A stretch of 64,000 nt of DNA from Haemophilus influenzae (GCF_001457655.1 NZ_LN831035.1:620001-684000), one strand, 5' to 3'. Positions 9,541-19,989 are shown, numbered from the stretch's first letter. Notes: generated by a model from the letters alone, not told the origin. Made by a program: numbers and translations.

Positions 9541-10535
9541 TGTTTATTGGAAAAATTTCTTATTCTCTTTATTTATATCATTGGATTTTTATTGCGTTTG
9601 CTTATTATATAACGGGCGAAAAACAAATTAATAATCAATCTATCGCTATAGTAATAGTATTAACAATAATTTTTTCAGTTCTAAGTTATTATTTAATCGA
9701 ACAGCCAATTAGAAAATCAAAACTAAACTTTAAACAAAGTTTTCTTTATATTTATTTTATTCCTTCTCTTTTACTCTTAGGATTTAATCTTTATAAAAGA
9801 CAAACAATACGAGCTGAAAAAGAACACATTGAACAATCAATTCCTGTTTCTAATGAAAATCATTATCCTGCTAAGGTCATTATTTTAGGCGATTCTCATT
9901 CTTCACATTTAGAAGCTTTTCTAAACTATGTGGGAAATAAAGAAGGCTGGAAAGCAGATATTTTCAAAGATAAATTTGAATGTAGCTTTATTGTGAATGA
10001 ACAATATCAATTAGATCCTAATTGCCAATCTGTATGGCAGAAAGATTCTCAATATAAAGCGATATTTATTTCAGCATTTTATGACTTGAGAATGGGCGGA
10101 CAGCCAGTACCTCGTTTTAGACCCGAAACTTTCATTGAACCAGACTTTAAAGCGCGTTTTAAAAACACAGTGAAACAACTAGCGATGCAAAAGCCCGTAT
10201 ATGTTTTTGCTAATAATAGCTCAGTAAGTCGTTCTCCGCTGCGTGGTTATTTATTAGAAAATTATGGACTTGAAAAATATTTAACGCCAATTCATCGTAT
10301 GGGCGATATTGATGCGAGTAACAAAATCATTCACGATTTAATCAAAGATATTCCTAATGTTTATTGGGTAGATGCTCAACAGTATTTACCAAAAGATAGC
10401 GTTATGGCAGAAGGAAAATATTTGTATGGAGATCAAGATCACTTAACAAATTTTGGTGCTTACTATATGGCAAAAGAATTTAGTAAATATCAACGAGTGA
10501 TGACACCTGAACAAGTGAAAAAACTCTACGAGTAA
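9468..10535 (+). CDS. Membrane O-acyltransferase, C-terminal part with SGNH domain (frameshift-split)
   Basis: The remaining part of the split acyltransferase. It contains the last membrane helices ([20 protein letters not shown], the usual final block of the acyltransferase-3 domain). A periplasmic SGNH hydrolase-like domain follows, with [13 protein letters not shown] (GDSH block, nucleophile Ser) and [10 protein letters not shown] (Asp/His block) near the C-terminus. The open frame starts only as an overlap with the upstream part; no ribosome site supports independent initiation. The frame differs from the upstream part by -1. The switch point should lie near 9500-9540, where [14 protein letters not shown] resumes the family pattern. 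Confidence 0.8.
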   Translation: MYFYSINYTSQNNIVKLCLSNKAIVFIGKISYSLYLYHWIFIAFAYYITGEKQINNQSIAIVIVLTIIFSVLSYYLIEQPIRKSKLNFKQSFLYIYFIPSLLLLGFNLYKRQTIRAEKEHIEQSIPVSNENHYPAKVIILGDSHSSHLEAFLNYVGNKEGWKADIFKDKFECSFIVNEQYQLDPNCQSVWQKDSQYKAIFISAFYDLRMGGQPVPRFRPETFIEPDFKARFKNTVKQLAMQKPVYVFANNSSVSRSPLRGYLLENYGLEKYLTPIHRMGDIDASNKIIHDLIKDIPNVYWVDAQQYLPKDSVMAEGKYLYGDQDHLTNFGAYYMAKEFSKYQRVMTPEQVKKLYE

Positions 10536-10541
10536 AAACTA

Positions 10542-10570
10542 AAAGCGTTGAGCTATTTGCCCAACGCTTT
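10542..10570. terminator. Bidirectional terminator between acyltransferase and rnd
   Basis: AAAGCGTTG / CAACGCTTT stem (9 bp) with an 11-nt loop, then TTTTATATTT. It sits between two convergent genes. Confidence 0.75.
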
Positions 10571-10577
10571 TTTATAT

Positions 10578-11720
10578 TTACTTAAGTACATCAACTAACT
10601 TCTCACCAATAGGTTTTCGCCAGCCAATCAGCAATTCTGGTAGTTTATCTTGAGAACAATCATATTTCCAAACCCATTTAATTAATTCATCCAAAGTGCG
10701 TTTACTCGCAACAATTTCAGGGGATAAACCTGCTGGTGTTAAGCTATTCACTTTTTCTTGCAACAATCGAATTGTTTTTTTATAACGAGGATCTTCAGAA
10801 ATACGTTCAATAGGTTTTGGATAGTCATTAGAAGAAATACGTCTTGCTTGAGCAAGTAATTGCAAAATCTTCTTACCACGTACACGCACTTCATTTTCAG
10901 TTAATCCCATTTCCAACATTTCCGATATATTACGCGGATTATTCTTTGCCACTTTCCAAAGATTATCTGATTTCACAATATAAGAAAGTGCTAAATCACG
11001 CTCTATTGCCACGTTTTGTCGCCACTTCGCCAAAATTCTTAAACGAGACAATTCTAATGGATTTAATTTCCAAGCATTTGGAATATCTAAATACGCTTTT
11101 TCTGAATCTCGCTCTTGTAATTTATGCGTTTTAGAAAGAGCCAGTTCGCAATCATCACTTACGGCTTTTTCCCAAGGTGTTTTCGCTAACTCTTTTTCAA
11201 GAATATGATAAAGCGGTAACAAATACCAAACATCGCCTGCGGCATATTGAAGTTGAATATCAGAAAGGGGGCGTTTGATCCAATTGGTACGAGTTGCACC
11301 TTTATCGATTTCTATATTTAAATATTGTTGTGCTAATTTTGCCAAGCCTGCTGATGCGCCCAGCCCAATAAAGCGTGCCATAATTTGCGTATCAATCATT
11401 GGGCGTGGAAGCTGATCAAATTCTTGTAAGAAAACCAATAAATCTTCACTACAAGAATGTAAGATTTTTAATACCTTAGGATTGGCTAATAGTGCAATAA
11501 AAGGCGAAAAATCCGTAATCGCTAAAGGATCAATTAAAGAAACACGCTCGCCATCATAAAGTTGGATTAATCCCAACTTAGGAAAATAAGTGGAAACACG
11601 CATAAATTCTGTATCTAAGGCGACCGCACTTTTCTGTTGGGCTAAATTACAAACTTCTAATAGCGTAGCATTATCCGCAATGACCCTAAAGTGCGGTGGA
11701 TTTTGACATTCTTTTATCAT
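10578..11720 (-). CDS. rnd: Ribonuclease D
   Basis: A 380-residue RNase D, a DEDD-family 3'-5' exoribonuclease that trims tRNA and other stable RNA precursors. Exo I is ALDTEFM, exo II lies around ILHSCSEDLLVF and DTQIMARFIG, and exo III is YAAGDVWYLLPLY. One HRDC domain is at about residues 210-290 and a second helical part is at the C-terminus. Uptake signals occur twice near the start codon. Confidence 0.93.
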   Translation of the reverse strand: MIKECQNPPHFRVIADNATLLEVCNLAQQKSAVALDTEFMRVSTYFPKLGLIQLYDGERVSLIDPLAITDFSPFIALLANPKVLKILHSCSEDLLVFLQEFDQLPRPMIDTQIMARFIGLGASAGLAKLAQQYLNIEIDKGATRTNWIKRPLSDIQLQYAAGDVWYLLPLYHILEKELAKTPWEKAVSDDCELALSKTHKLQERDSEKAYLDIPNAWKLNPLELSRLRILAKWRQNVAIERDLALSYIVKSDNLWKVAKNNPRNISEMLEMGLTENEVRVRGKKILQLLAQARRISSNDYPKPIERISEDPRYKKTIRLLQEKVNSLTPAGLSPEIVASKRTLDELIKWVWKYDCSQDKLPELLIGWRKPIGEKLVDVLK

Positions 11721-11745
11721 AGTGATTTTTTATTTGAAAAGAACA

Positions 11746-11771
11746 AAAATGGGATATTGCTATCCCATTTT
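11746..11771 (-). terminator. Intrinsic terminator of fadD
   Basis: Perfect AAAATGGGATA / TATCCCATTTT stem of 11 bp with a 4-nt loop immediately after the fadD stop on the minus strand. Confidence 0.75.
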
Positions 11772-11775
11772 GACA

Positions 11776-13464
11776 TTAATGTTTTGAACGTTTTGCGATC
11801 TCTTCATCGCGTAAAACCCGACGTAAAATCTTACCTACATTGGTTTTTGGCAGTTCGTCTCGGAACTCAATTTCTTTTGGTATTTTATAGCCAGTGAGAT
11901 ATTGACGACAATGGTTGCGAAGTTCATCACGAGTTAAAGTATCGTCTTTTTTCACGACAAAGATTTTTATCGTTTCGCCAGAAACTGCGTGAGGAACACC
12001 AATTGCTACAGCCTCTGCTACTTTGTAATTCAGCATAACGACATCTTCAATTTCATTTGGATAGACATTAAAGCCAGAAACCAAAATCATATCTTTTTTA
12101 CGATCTACAATGCGTAAACTATATGATTCATCCATAATGATAATATCGCCTGTTGCCATCCAACCATCTTTTAACACTTCACTCGTTGCTTCTGGTCGTT
12201 GCCAATAACCTCGCATTACTTGCTCGCCTTTAACCCATAATTCGCCAGCTTCGCCAATTTTTGCATCAGAACCATCATCTTTAATGATTTTTATATCAGT
12301 ATTTGGCACTGGCACACCAATAGTACCATTATGTTTCACAACATTAATCGGACAAGCAGCGATTAATGGCGAACACTCTGTCATTCCATAACCCTCAATG
12401 ATGTTACAGCCCGTTAATTCGTGCCAACGTGTTGCTACAGACTGTTGAATAGCCATACCGCCACCCACAGAAAGTTTCAACGCAGAAAAATCAACTTCTT
12501 TGAAATTTTCATTATTTAACAAAGCATTAAATAAGGTATTTACACCAGTGATTGCTTCAAAACGGTATTTTTTCAACTCTTTCACAAATCCTTCAATATC
12601 TCTCGGATTAGTAATTAAGATCGCCGTGACGCCTAATTCCAAAAATAATAAGCAGTTTACCGTTAAGGCAAATACGTGATAAAGAGGCAAGGCTAAAATA
12701 GCTGAACGAGTGCGAGAATGATCGCCAATAAAAGGCTCTGCAATCCATTTTGCTTGGAAGACATTGGTTATAATATTTCCGTGTGTCAGCATTGCACCTT
12801 TCGCCATGCCAGTTGTGCCGCCTGTGTATTGTAAAAAGGCTAAATCCTCACGCGACATTTCTGGACGAACATATTGGCGATATTTACCAATACTCAATAC
12901 TTCACGGAATGTTACTGCGTGCGGTAATTTGTATTTCGGCACGAGTTTTTTCACATATTTCACAACAAAATTAATCAAAGTACGTTTACCAAATGAAAGT
13001 TGATCGCCCATTCGGGTAAGAATAACGTGTTTGACATTAGTATTGAAAACAACTTTTTCTAAGGTAGAAGCAAAATTTGATACCACGACAATCGCTACCG
13101 CACCACTATCTTGCAACTGATGTTCTAATTCTCTCGGTGTATAAAGTGGATTGACATTTACTGCAATTAAGCCAGCACGCAAAATGCCAAAAAGTGCGAT
13201 GGGATATTGCAATAAATTTGGCATCATCAATGCCACGCGATCGCCACGTTGAAGTTTAAATTCATTTTGCAAATACGCGGCAAATGCACGACTGCGCTCT
13301 TCTAATTTACGGAAAGTAAGTACTTGCCCCATATTAATGTAAGCAGGGCGATCTGGATGTTCACGCACAGCTTTGTCGAACATATCCAAAATAGATTCAT
13401 ATTTTGAGGTATCCAGAAATTTTTCAGAACCTTCTGGATAATTTTGAAACCAAATTTTTTCCAT
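11776..13464 (-). CDS. fadD: Long-chain fatty acid--CoA ligase
   Basis: A 562-residue AMP-forming acyl-CoA synthetase that activates imported fatty acids at the inner membrane. The AMP-binding signature is [18 protein letters not shown] near residue 212. Further motifs are YGMTECSPL, the hinge block [29 protein letters not shown] (fatty-acid-binding signature region) and the C-terminal catalytic lysine in [12 protein letters not shown]. The length matches FadD. Function is consistent with the P1/FadL transporter elsewhere in the window. Confidence 0.93.
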   Translation of the reverse strand: MEKIWFQNYPEGSEKFLDTSKYESILDMFDKAVREHPDRPAYINMGQVLTFRKLEERSRAFAAYLQNEFKLQRGDRVALMMPNLLQYPIALFGILRAGLIAVNVNPLYTPRELEHQLQDSGAVAIVVVSNFASTLEKVVFNTNVKHVILTRMGDQLSFGKRTLINFVVKYVKKLVPKYKLPHAVTFREVLSIGKYRQYVRPEMSREDLAFLQYTGGTTGMAKGAMLTHGNIITNVFQAKWIAEPFIGDHSRTRSAILALPLYHVFALTVNCLLFLELGVTAILITNPRDIEGFVKELKKYRFEAITGVNTLFNALLNNENFKEVDFSALKLSVGGGMAIQQSVATRWHELTGCNIIEGYGMTECSPLIAACPINVVKHNGTIGVPVPNTDIKIIKDDGSDAKIGEAGELWVKGEQVMRGYWQRPEATSEVLKDGWMATGDIIIMDESYSLRIVDRKKDMILVSGFNVYPNEIEDVVMLNYKVAEAVAIGVPHAVSGETIKIFVVKKDDTLTRDELRNHCRQYLTGYKIPKEIEFRDELPKTNVGKILRRVLRDEEIAKRSKH

Positions 13465-13506
13465 TTTTTATCCTAATTTGTTGGAAAATCTTCAAGATTT
13501 TATCAT

Positions 13507-14058
13507 TTAATTCAAATAATAGTGAATTTCAGGCTGAACATACCAAGGGCGATGTCGCCATCTAAAAAATCCCCAATCATCATCTTCATCCCAATCATCT
13601 GTTGGATAATTATAAGTGGTGCTGAGTGTCCAAATTCGATATTTATCAGCTTGAACAACAGGATAAGTATAATCAGCTTGTTCGATCTTGCCTTTCTCCG
13701 TCCCTGTTAATTGCCCACCCACCGTAATATAGCGTTCTTTTAAATTTTCAGGCTCAACAAAACCGTTGAAATAGACGATAAAGCGACCATCGGATTGAAA
13801 TTCAACAAATGGTTTACCTGAAATTGATGATACGGGTAAACTTAACACTTCAATTTTTGTTTGATTTGCTAAAACGGTAGTATTGATAATTTTTCCTCCA
13901 AGTCGAACCGTTTTACAATGGCAGGTTAAATCCTGAGGAGAAATCTCGCGATAGGAATTAATAGAGAATCGCTCTTTTTCTAACCCTTTTGGTGGTGCAA
14001 TACAGCCCGTTAATCCGAAACAAAGTGCGGTAAAAAATAAGGTGATTTTTCCTTTCAT
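13507..14058 (-). CDS. slp: Slp-family outer membrane lipoprotein
   Basis: A 183-residue lipoprotein precursor with signal MKGKITLFFTALCFGLTGC, whose lipobox LTGC places the modified cysteine at residue 19. The body matches the Slp/YeaY family (CKTVRLGGKIINT, SSDGRF-like strand FQSDGRFIVYFNGF, RYITVGGQLTG). These starvation-inducible outer membrane lipoproteins have no defined biochemical role. It is followed by tsaB and yoaA-like genes in the E. coli-type yeaY-yeaZ-yoaA arrangement. Confidence 0.9.
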   Translation of the reverse strand: MKGKITLFFTALCFGLTGCIAPPKGLEKERFSINSYREISPQDLTCHCKTVRLGGKIINTTVLANQTKIEVLSLPVSSISGKPFVEFQSDGRFIVYFNGFVEPENLKERYITVGGQLTGTEKGKIEQADYTYPVVQADKYRIWTLSTTYNYPTDDWDEDDDWGFFRWRHRPWYVQPEIHYYLN

Positions 14059-14082
14059 TTTCTATCCTCCAGTTATTTAAAC

Positions 14083-14793
14083 TTATTCACGTCCTGGTAA
14101 TTTTTTCCAAGTAACCTCGTTTCGCAAATAAATCGGTTCAATCTCTAAAGCTGAAATTGTGTGTTTTTGCAAAAATTCTACTCGTGCAAGTTCTAACATA
14201 TATAAGGCATTAGGTAGTTCTATATCTGAGCCAGTTAGATTTTTTTCAGTAAATTGAGAATAAGCAGCCCAACCTGTCCCGACTCTAAATGCGTTATCAT
14301 TTTGAAGCTGATTAATCGCTTGTTTTGGAGAACAAACTTGTTCGCTAATGATTTCTCGCCATTGAAAAACTTCCCCAAAATCTGACCGCACTTTTTCTCT
14401 CACTACTTGAGAAAAATAGACTTCATTCATTCTGGCATCAATTGCGGCAACGACATTTTCTGCTTGATGTAATTCAAATGCCGCCTGTGCCATTGCGGTT
14501 AAATTTGAAATTGGAATGACAGGCAAATCCGCACCAAACGCTAAACCTTGTGCAATCCCCGCACCAACACGAACGCCAGTAAAACTACCAGGCCCACGCC
14601 CAAAAGCTAAAGCATCAACTTGATTTAAACCTAAACCCGAATTTGCCAAAATTTCATCGATCATAGGTAAAATTCGTTTAGTGTGTGTGCGTTGTGCTAG
14701 TTCATTAATATGTGTTTTCTCACCACGATACAATAAAGCGACTGAACAGGCTTCAGTAGAGGTGTCCAACGCCAATAAAGTTAAATTTTGCAT
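14083..14793 (-). CDS. tsaB: tRNA threonylcarbamoyladenosine biosynthesis protein TsaB (YeaZ)
   Basis: A 236-residue ASKHA-fold protein that, with TsaC, TsaD and TsaE, makes the t6A37 modification in ANN-decoding tRNAs. The start LLALDTSTEACSVALL is the family signature. AFGRGPGSFTGVRVGAGIAQGLAF and AIDARMNEVYFSQ are the conserved nucleotide-fold and TsaD-binding blocks. It lacks the metal-binding histidines of TsaD, as expected for TsaB. Confidence 0.94.
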   Translation of the reverse strand: MQNLTLLALDTSTEACSVALLYRGEKTHINELAQRTHTKRILPMIDEILANSGLGLNQVDALAFGRGPGSFTGVRVGAGIAQGLAFGADLPVIPISNLTAMAQAAFELHQAENVVAAIDARMNEVYFSQVVREKVRSDFGEVFQWREIISEQVCSPKQAINQLQNDNAFRVGTGWAAYSQFTEKNLTGSDIELPNALYMLELARVEFLQKHTISALEIEPIYLRNEVTWKKLPGRE

Positions 14794-14805
14794 TATTATT
14801 CTCGT

Positions 14806-16728
14806 TTACTTATTTTGTAAGAATTGTATCACTTTGTTGAGATCACGGGTACGACTTGAGTTAGGTAAACTTTTCAAAAAAGTTTCGCCATAATTGCGCA
14901 TCACTAATCGATTATCACAAATAATCACAACGCCACGATCTGTAACATCACGAATTAAACGTCCAACGCCTTGTTTCAAGGTAATTACCGCTTCAGGAAT
15001 TTGAATATCATTGAATGGATCGCCACCTTGTAAACGACAATCCTCAATGCGAGCTTTCAACAAAGGCTCATCTGGCGCAGTAAAAGGAAGTTTATCAATA
15101 ATCACTAAAGAAAGTGCATCGCCTCGCACATCTACACCTTCCCAAAAGCTAGAAGTTGCCACCAAAACGCTATGCGTTTCTTTTATAAATTGTTCGAGTA
15201 ATTTGCCTTTTGAGGTTTCGCCTTGTAATAAAATCGAAAGATGACTTTTTTCACGGAAATATTCAGCTAAACCACGCATCATTGAATAAGAAGTGCAAAG
15301 AACAAAGCAACGCCCTTTGTTTGCTTCAATCACGGGTAATAACATTTCGCCTAGTGAATTTAATGTATTCACTTGATTAGTATTCGGCAAATATCGAGGC
15401 ACACAAAGCAAAGACTGCTCAGAATAATTAAAGGGACTATATAAAATTTTTTGTGTCGCATTTTCAATGCCTAAACGTTGGCAGAAATGATTAAAAGTTC
15501 CCCCCACTTCTAATGTCGCAGATGTGAATATCCAAGCGGCTTCTTTCGCTTCGAGCTGAGCACCAAATTTATCGGCCACTGTCAATGGCGTAATATGTAA
15601 ACCAAACTGGCGACCATTTCCTTCATACCAATAACAATAACCTACAATATTTGTTTCAGATAAACGCTTAAGCTGAATTTTAATGGACTCAACACGCTCA
15701 AAAATACTGTCTAAAGTTTGGGAACGACCAAGTGCTAATTTAATTACTTCAGATAAAAAATCTATTTTCTCTTGTAATAATTCAAAGGCTTTTTTCACCG
15801 CACTTTGCCTGTAAAGCTCACGCCAATTTCCTCGAACATTACTCCCATTACCCAGTAATAAACGAAAATCTTGTACCACTTTCAGTAAGGTATCAGATGT
15901 TGTGCCAAGCTGCTGCATATCTTTGAGCTCTGTGCGATAGACAATATTAATATCCTTGCATAAATCAAAAAGCTGGAGTGATGTTAAAGATTGACCAAAA
16001 TATTGACTGGCAATATCTGGCAGCTGATGAGCTTCGTCAAAAATAATCACTTCTGCATTTGGAATAAGTTCGCCAAAACCACTTTCTTTTACAGCCATAT
16101 CAGCAAAAAATAAATGATGATTAACTACAACCAAATCAGCATTTAATGCTTTTTTACGCGCACTTGCTACATAACATTCTGAATAATTAGGGCAATCGGT
16201 GCCTAAACAACTTTCAGCTGTACTCGTCAGTTGAGGAATAATTGGGCTATCTTCTGCAAGCTCGATACATTCTGTGAAATCGCCTGTTTTAGTACTATTG
16301 TTCCATTTTCGTACTTTACTTAATTCAGCTAAAACAGACTTATCTCCAAGCACACCTTGAGCAATCACTTGATCTAAACGCTCTAAACAAAGATAGTTTG
16401 CCCGACCTTTTAGCAACGCAATTTTTCCCGTGAAATTAAGGGCTTTTTTAATAGCTGGAAGATCTCGATTAAAAAGCTGATCTTGAAGATTTTTAGATCC
16501 TGTAGAAATAATGGTTTTTTTACCAAAAACTAAAGCAGGCGCCAGATATGCAAAGGTTTTTCCTGTCCCCGTTCCAGCTTCAACTACAAGAGAAGATTTA
16601 TTTTGAATTGCTTTACCTACAGCATGTGCCATTTCAAGTTGTTCAGCTCGAGGACGAAAACCTTTGATATTTTGGCTTAATTCGCCATTTAGTGAGAAAA
16701 TATTGGCAATTTGATTTTCGTAATCCAT
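14806..16728 (-). CDS. yoaA: ATP-dependent helicase of the YoaA/DinG (XPD-like) family
   Basis: A 640-residue superfamily-2 helicase. Walker A is EAGTGTGKTFAYLAPAL (near residue 52) and the DEAH box is IIFDEAHQLPDIA. The iron-sulfur cluster cysteines are likely at YLCLERL, SCLGTDC and YSECYVA. Motifs V/VI are SSFWEGVDVRGDAL and QGVGRLIRDVTDRG. YoaA works with the polymerase III chi subunit in repair of stalled forks in E. coli. Close linkage to tsaB supports YoaA rather than DinG. Confidence 0.92.
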   Translation of the reverse strand: MDYENQIANIFSLNGELSQNIKGFRPRAEQLEMAHAVGKAIQNKSSLVVEAGTGTGKTFAYLAPALVFGKKTIISTGSKNLQDQLFNRDLPAIKKALNFTGKIALLKGRANYLCLERLDQVIAQGVLGDKSVLAELSKVRKWNNSTKTGDFTECIELAEDSPIIPQLTSTAESCLGTDCPNYSECYVASARKKALNADLVVVNHHLFFADMAVKESGFGELIPNAEVIIFDEAHQLPDIASQYFGQSLTSLQLFDLCKDINIVYRTELKDMQQLGTTSDTLLKVVQDFRLLLGNGSNVRGNWRELYRQSAVKKAFELLQEKIDFLSEVIKLALGRSQTLDSIFERVESIKIQLKRLSETNIVGYCYWYEGNGRQFGLHITPLTVADKFGAQLEAKEAAWIFTSATLEVGGTFNHFCQRLGIENATQKILYSPFNYSEQSLLCVPRYLPNTNQVNTLNSLGEMLLPVIEANKGRCFVLCTSYSMMRGLAEYFREKSHLSILLQGETSKGKLLEQFIKETHSVLVATSSFWEGVDVRGDALSLVIIDKLPFTAPDEPLLKARIEDCRLQGGDPFNDIQIPEAVITLKQGVGRLIRDVTDRGVVIICDNRLVMRNYGETFLKSLPNSSRTRDLNKVIQFLQNK

Positions 16729-17054
16729 CTAGTAAAACATATTTTTAAAGTAAATAACTGCGAAGATTGTCGCATAGAAACGCTAAATATCAAGAATAAA
16801 AAATACTGGTGGTTTAAGATTACATAGAGGCTATTTTTAAAGAACGGTTATGCTTTGAATGGTTTTTGCTCAATGAGAAAGGTTAAAAATGATTTGTCAT
16901 TACCTTATCTTTTGCTAGTCAGGCTAAAAGTGCGGTAAAAATTTTAGATGTTTTAAAATGAATAAAATCTTATTGAGTTTTTTCATAGATAGCTTGCTTA
17001 TCCCAAAAACTGGTTCTAGAATACAGGGTTTATTGCGACCAATTGGGTGAGAAT
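16729..17054 (+). other. Intergenic region upstream of the ybgC-tol-pal operon
   Basis: A 326-nt AT-rich gap between divergent yoaA and ybgC. It contains one uptake signal (about 16,928) and the promoters of both transcripts by inference. No open frame with a ribosome site, and no clear -35/-10 pair, could be fixed by eye. Confidence 0.5.
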
Positions 17055-17465
17055 ATGTTGGATAATTGCTTTTCTTTTCCTGTTCGTGTGTATTATGAAG
17101 ATACTGATGCAGGTGGCGTAGTGTATCACGCTCGCTATTTGCATTTTTTTGAACGAGCAAGAACAGAATATTTGCGTACATTAAATTTTACGCAACAAAC
17201 CTTACTAGAGGAACAACAACTCGCATTTGTTGTCAAAACGCTCGCCATTGATTATTGCGTGGCAGCAAAATTGGATGATTTACTTATGGTGGAAACAGAG
17301 GTTTCAGAAGTAAAAGGGGCTACAATCCTTTTTGAACAGAGACTGATGCGCAACACCCTGATGTTATCAAAGGCTACTGTTAAGGTAGCCTGTGTTGATC
17401 TAGGCAAGATGAAACCTGTGGCGTTTCCCAAAGAAGTTAAAGCGGCGTTTCATCACTTAAAATAA
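17055..17465 (+). CDS. ybgC: Acyl-CoA thioesterase YbgC
   Basis: A 136-residue hot-dog-fold thioesterase of the YbgC/4-hydroxybenzoyl-CoA family. The signature [17 protein letters not shown] carries the catalytic aspartate, followed by [11 protein letters not shown]. It is the first gene of the Tol-Pal cluster. I use the internal ATG (MLDNCFSF) because it gives the usual length; a start four codons upstream is also open. The H. influenzae enzyme is reported to act on short-chain acyl-CoAs. Confidence 0.93.
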   Translation: MLDNCFSFPVRVYYEDTDAGGVVYHARYLHFFERARTEYLRTLNFTQQTLLEEQQLAFVVKTLAIDYCVAAKLDDLLMVETEVSEVKGATILFEQRLMRNTLMLSKATVKVACVDLGKMKPVAFPKEVKAAFHHLK

Positions 17466-17481
17466 TTTTTCGGAGTATGCA

Positions 17482-18168
17482 ATGACTGCAGAATTGAATT
17501 TTTTAGATCTTTTTCTAAAAGCAAGTATTGTTGTGCAACTGGTAATTGTGATTTTGATTTCTTTCTCAATCATATCTTGGGCAATTATTATTCAACGTAG
17601 CCGTATTTTAACGAATGCCTTAAAAGAAGCACGTACGTTTGAAGATCGTTTCTGGTCAGGAGAAGATTTAAATAAACTTTATGAAGGGCTATCTAATCGT
17701 CGCGATGGATTAACGGGTAGCGAACAAATTTTTTGCGTGGGATTTAAAGAATTTTCACGTTTAAAACAAGTAAATCCAGACGCACCTGAAGCGATTATTA
17801 AAGGCACAATGCGCGCGATGAATCTTGCGATGAACCGTGAGATTGAAAGTTTGGAAAACCGAGTTCCATTCTTAGCCACAGTGGCATCTGTTAGCCCTTA
17901 TATTGGTTTATTCGGAACTGTTTGGGGTATCATGCACGCTTTTATGGCATTAAGTGGTGCAAAACAAGCAACGTTACAGATGGTGGCACCAGGTATCGCT
18001 GAGGCCTTGATTGCCACTGCGATTGGTTTATTTGCCGCAATTCCTGCAGTAATGGCTTATAACCGTTTAAGCTTACGAGTGAATGCCATTGAACAAGATT
18101 ACGGTAATTTTATTGATGAATTTACGACGATTTTACACCGTCAAGCCTTTGGTAAAGCCCCTCACTAA
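17482..18168 (+). CDS. tolQ: Tol-Pal system proton-channel subunit TolQ
   Basis: A 228-residue inner membrane protein of the TolQ/ExbB/MotA family. It has an N-terminal helix ([20 protein letters not shown]), a large cytoplasmic loop and two further helices around [20 protein letters not shown] and [20 protein letters not shown]. It forms the proton-driven motor with TolR that energises TolA during outer membrane constriction. It starts 16 nt after ybgC with a CGGAG ribosome site. Confidence 0.96.
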   Translation: MTAELNFLDLFLKASIVVQLVIVILISFSIISWAIIIQRSRILTNALKEARTFEDRFWSGEDLNKLYEGLSNRRDGLTGSEQIFCVGFKEFSRLKQVNPDAPEAIIKGTMRAMNLAMNREIESLENRVPFLATVASVSPYIGLFGTVWGIMHAFMALSGAKQATLQMVAPGIAEALIATAIGLFAAIPAVMAYNRLSLRVNAIEQDYGNFIDEFTTILHRQAFGKAPH

Positions 18169-18183
18169 AAATAGGGAAAATTG

Positions 18184-18209
18184 ACCGCACTTTGAAGAAA
18201 AAGTGCGGT
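18184..18209 (+). terminator. Uptake-signal dyad between tolQ and tolR
   Basis: ACCGCACTTT and AAAGTGCGGT form a perfect 10-bp stem with a 6-nt loop, followed by AAAAATAAG rather than a T-run. It may attenuate rather than stop the operon; it also supplies two uptake signals. Confidence 0.5.
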
Positions 18210-18238
18210 AAAAATAAGTTAAAATTTTAGAGGAATAT

Positions 18239-18658
18239 ATGGCTCGTCGTCAGCGTAAAGCAATTAAATCTGAAATTAATATTGTGCCTTTTTTGGATGT
18301 GCTTTTAGTTTTAGTGTTAATTTTTATGGCAACCGCCCCTATTATTAGTCAAAGCGTTCAAGTTGAATTGCCTGATTCTGTGCAAAGCCAAGAGGTTTCT
18401 AATGAAGATAAAGTCCCCGTCATTCTTGAAGTGGCAGGCATTGGAAAATATGCGATTTCTATTGGCGGAGAACGTCAAGAAGGTTTAACAGAAGAAATGG
18501 TTACTCAATTATCTAGACAGGAATTTGATAAGAATAATAATACACTATTTTTAGTAGGCGGAGCTAAAGAAGTGCCTTATGAAGAAGTGATTAAGGCATT
18601 GAATTTACTTCATCTTGCAGGCATTAAATCTGTAGGTTTAATGACAAATCCCATTTAG
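18239..18658 (+). CDS. tolR: Tol-Pal system protein TolR
   Basis: A 139-residue inner membrane protein with one N-terminal helix (IVPFLDVLLVLVLIFMATAP) containing the proton-conducting aspartate. The periplasmic domain is related to ExbD. It pairs with TolQ to drive TolA. An AGAGGAAT ribosome site precedes the ATG. Confidence 0.96.
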   Translation: MARRQRKAIKSEINIVPFLDVLLVLVLIFMATAPIISQSVQVELPDSVQSQEVSNEDKVPVILEVAGIGKYAISIGGERQEGLTEEMVTQLSRQEFDKNNNTLFLVGGAKEVPYEEVIKALNLLHLAGIKSVGLMTNPI

Positions 18659-18673
18659 CTAAGTAGGTAACAC

Positions 18674-19948
18674 GTGCAAAATAATCGACAAAAGAAAGGA
18701 ATCAATGCTTTTGCTATTTCTATCCTTTTGCACTTTATCTTGTTTGGCTTATTGATTTTAAGTTCACTTTATCACACTGTTGAAATTATGGGTGGTGGAG
18801 AAGGTGAAGGAGATGTAATAGGGGCAGTGATTGTTGATACGGGTACGGCTGCTCAGGAATGGGGGCGTATTCAACAACAAAAAAAAGGGCAAGCGGATAA
18901 ACAAAAACGCCCAGAACCTGTTGTGGAAGAAAAACCACCTGAGCCTAATCAAGAAGAGATTAAGCATCAACAAGAAGTTCAACGACAAGAAGAGTTAAAA
19001 CGTCAGCAAGAACAGCAACGTCAGCAAGAACAGCAACGTCAGCAAGAACAGCAACGTCAGCAAGAACAACAACGTCAGCAAGAAATAAAAAAACAACAAG
19101 AGCAAGCTCGTCAAGAAGCGTTGGAAAAACAGAAGCAAGCTGAAGAGGCTAAGGCTAAACAAGCGGCTGAAGCTGCAAAATTAAAAGCAGATGCAGAGGC
19201 TAAACGTTTAGCTGCTGCGGCAAAACAAGCTGAAGAAGAGGCTAAAGCGAAAGCCGCAGAAATTGCTGCTCAAAAAGCAAAACAAGAGGCGGAAGCTAAG
19301 GCAAAACTAGAAGCGGAAGCTAAGGCAAAAGCCGCCGCTGAAGCTAAAGCAAAGGCTGAAGCGGAGGCAAAAGCGAAAGCTGATGCAGAAGCTAAGGCAA
19401 AACTAGAAGCGGAAGCTAAGGCAAAAGCCGCCGCTGAAGCTAAAGCAAAGGCTGAAGCGGAGGCAAAAGCAAAAGCTGATGCAGAAGCTAAAGCGAAAGC
19501 CGCTGCTGAGGCAAAAGCTAAAGCTGCTACGGAAGCGAAACGTAAAGCAGATCAAGCAAGCCTAGATGATTTCTTAAATGGCGGAGATATTGGTGGCGGC
19601 AGTGCATCTAAAGGGGGAAACACAAATAAAGGTGGAACTCAAGGTAGCGGTGCTGCACTTGGCTCTGGCGATGGTGGTAAGGTTGGGGATCAATACGCAG
19701 GTGTAATTAAGAAAGAGATTCAACGTCGTTTCTTAAAAGATCCAAATTTTGCAGGAAAGGTTTGTCGTATTAAAATTCAATTAGGTCGAGATGGCACAAT
19801 CTTGGGGTATCAAAAAATTTCAGGCTCTGATGATATTTGTTCAGCTGCATTAAGTGCGGTGGCTAGAACGAAAAAAGTTCCAGCTGCGCCATCAGATGAA
19901 ATTTATGAAAAATATAAATCACCAATTATTGACTTTGATATTCGATAA
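18674..19948 (+). CDS. tolA: Cell envelope integrity protein TolA
   Basis: A 424-residue protein that spans the periplasm from TolQR to TolB/Pal. The GTG start is the only one close to the membrane helix (INAFAISILLHFILFGLLIL). A Gln/Glu/Arg region follows, then a long Ala/Lys/Glu helix (about residues 95-290), a Gly-rich hinge, and the C-terminal TolA domain from about residue 340 (YAGVIKKEIQRRF, GKVCRIKIQLGRDG). Domain II carries internal tandem repeats, so its length is likely to vary between strains. Confidence 0.95.
   Translation: MQNNRQKKGINAFAISILLHFILFGLLILSSLYHTVEIMGGGEGEGDVIGAVIVDTGTAAQEWGRIQQQKKGQADKQKRPEPVVEEKPPEPNQEEIKHQQEVQRQEELKRQQEQQRQQEQQRQQEQQRQQEQQRQQEIKKQQEQARQEALEKQKQAEEAKAKQAAEAAKLKADAEAKRLAAAAKQAEEEAKAKAAEIAAQKAKQEAEAKAKLEAEAKAKAAAEAKAKAEAEAKAKADAEAKAKLEAEAKAKAAAEAKAKAEAEAKAKADAEAKAKAAAEAKAKAATEAKRKADQASLDDFLNGGDIGGGSASKGGNTNKGGTQGSGAALGSGDGGKVGDQYAGVIKKEIQRRFLKDPNFAGKVCRIKIQLGRDGTILGYQKISGSDDICSAALSAVARTKKVPAAPSDEIYEKYKSPIIDFDIR
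19295..19490 (+). repeat. Tandem 96-bp repeat inside tolA
   Basis: Two near-identical adjacent copies with a period of exactly 96 bp (for example GCAAAACTAG at 19,301 and 19,397) encode a 32-residue Ala/Lys/Glu helix twice. A shorter 18-bp CAGCAAGAACAGCAACGT array lies upstream at about 19,003-19,080. Confidence 0.8.
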
Positions 19949-19989
19949 TTCTTTAGAAAAATTTATTGTTAAATTTTAAAGGTAACAAA

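Noticed and set aside
19003-19490. Phase-variable contingency repeat in tolA
   Set aside because: Units are multiples of three, so copy change alters length but not frame; no on/off switching is expected.
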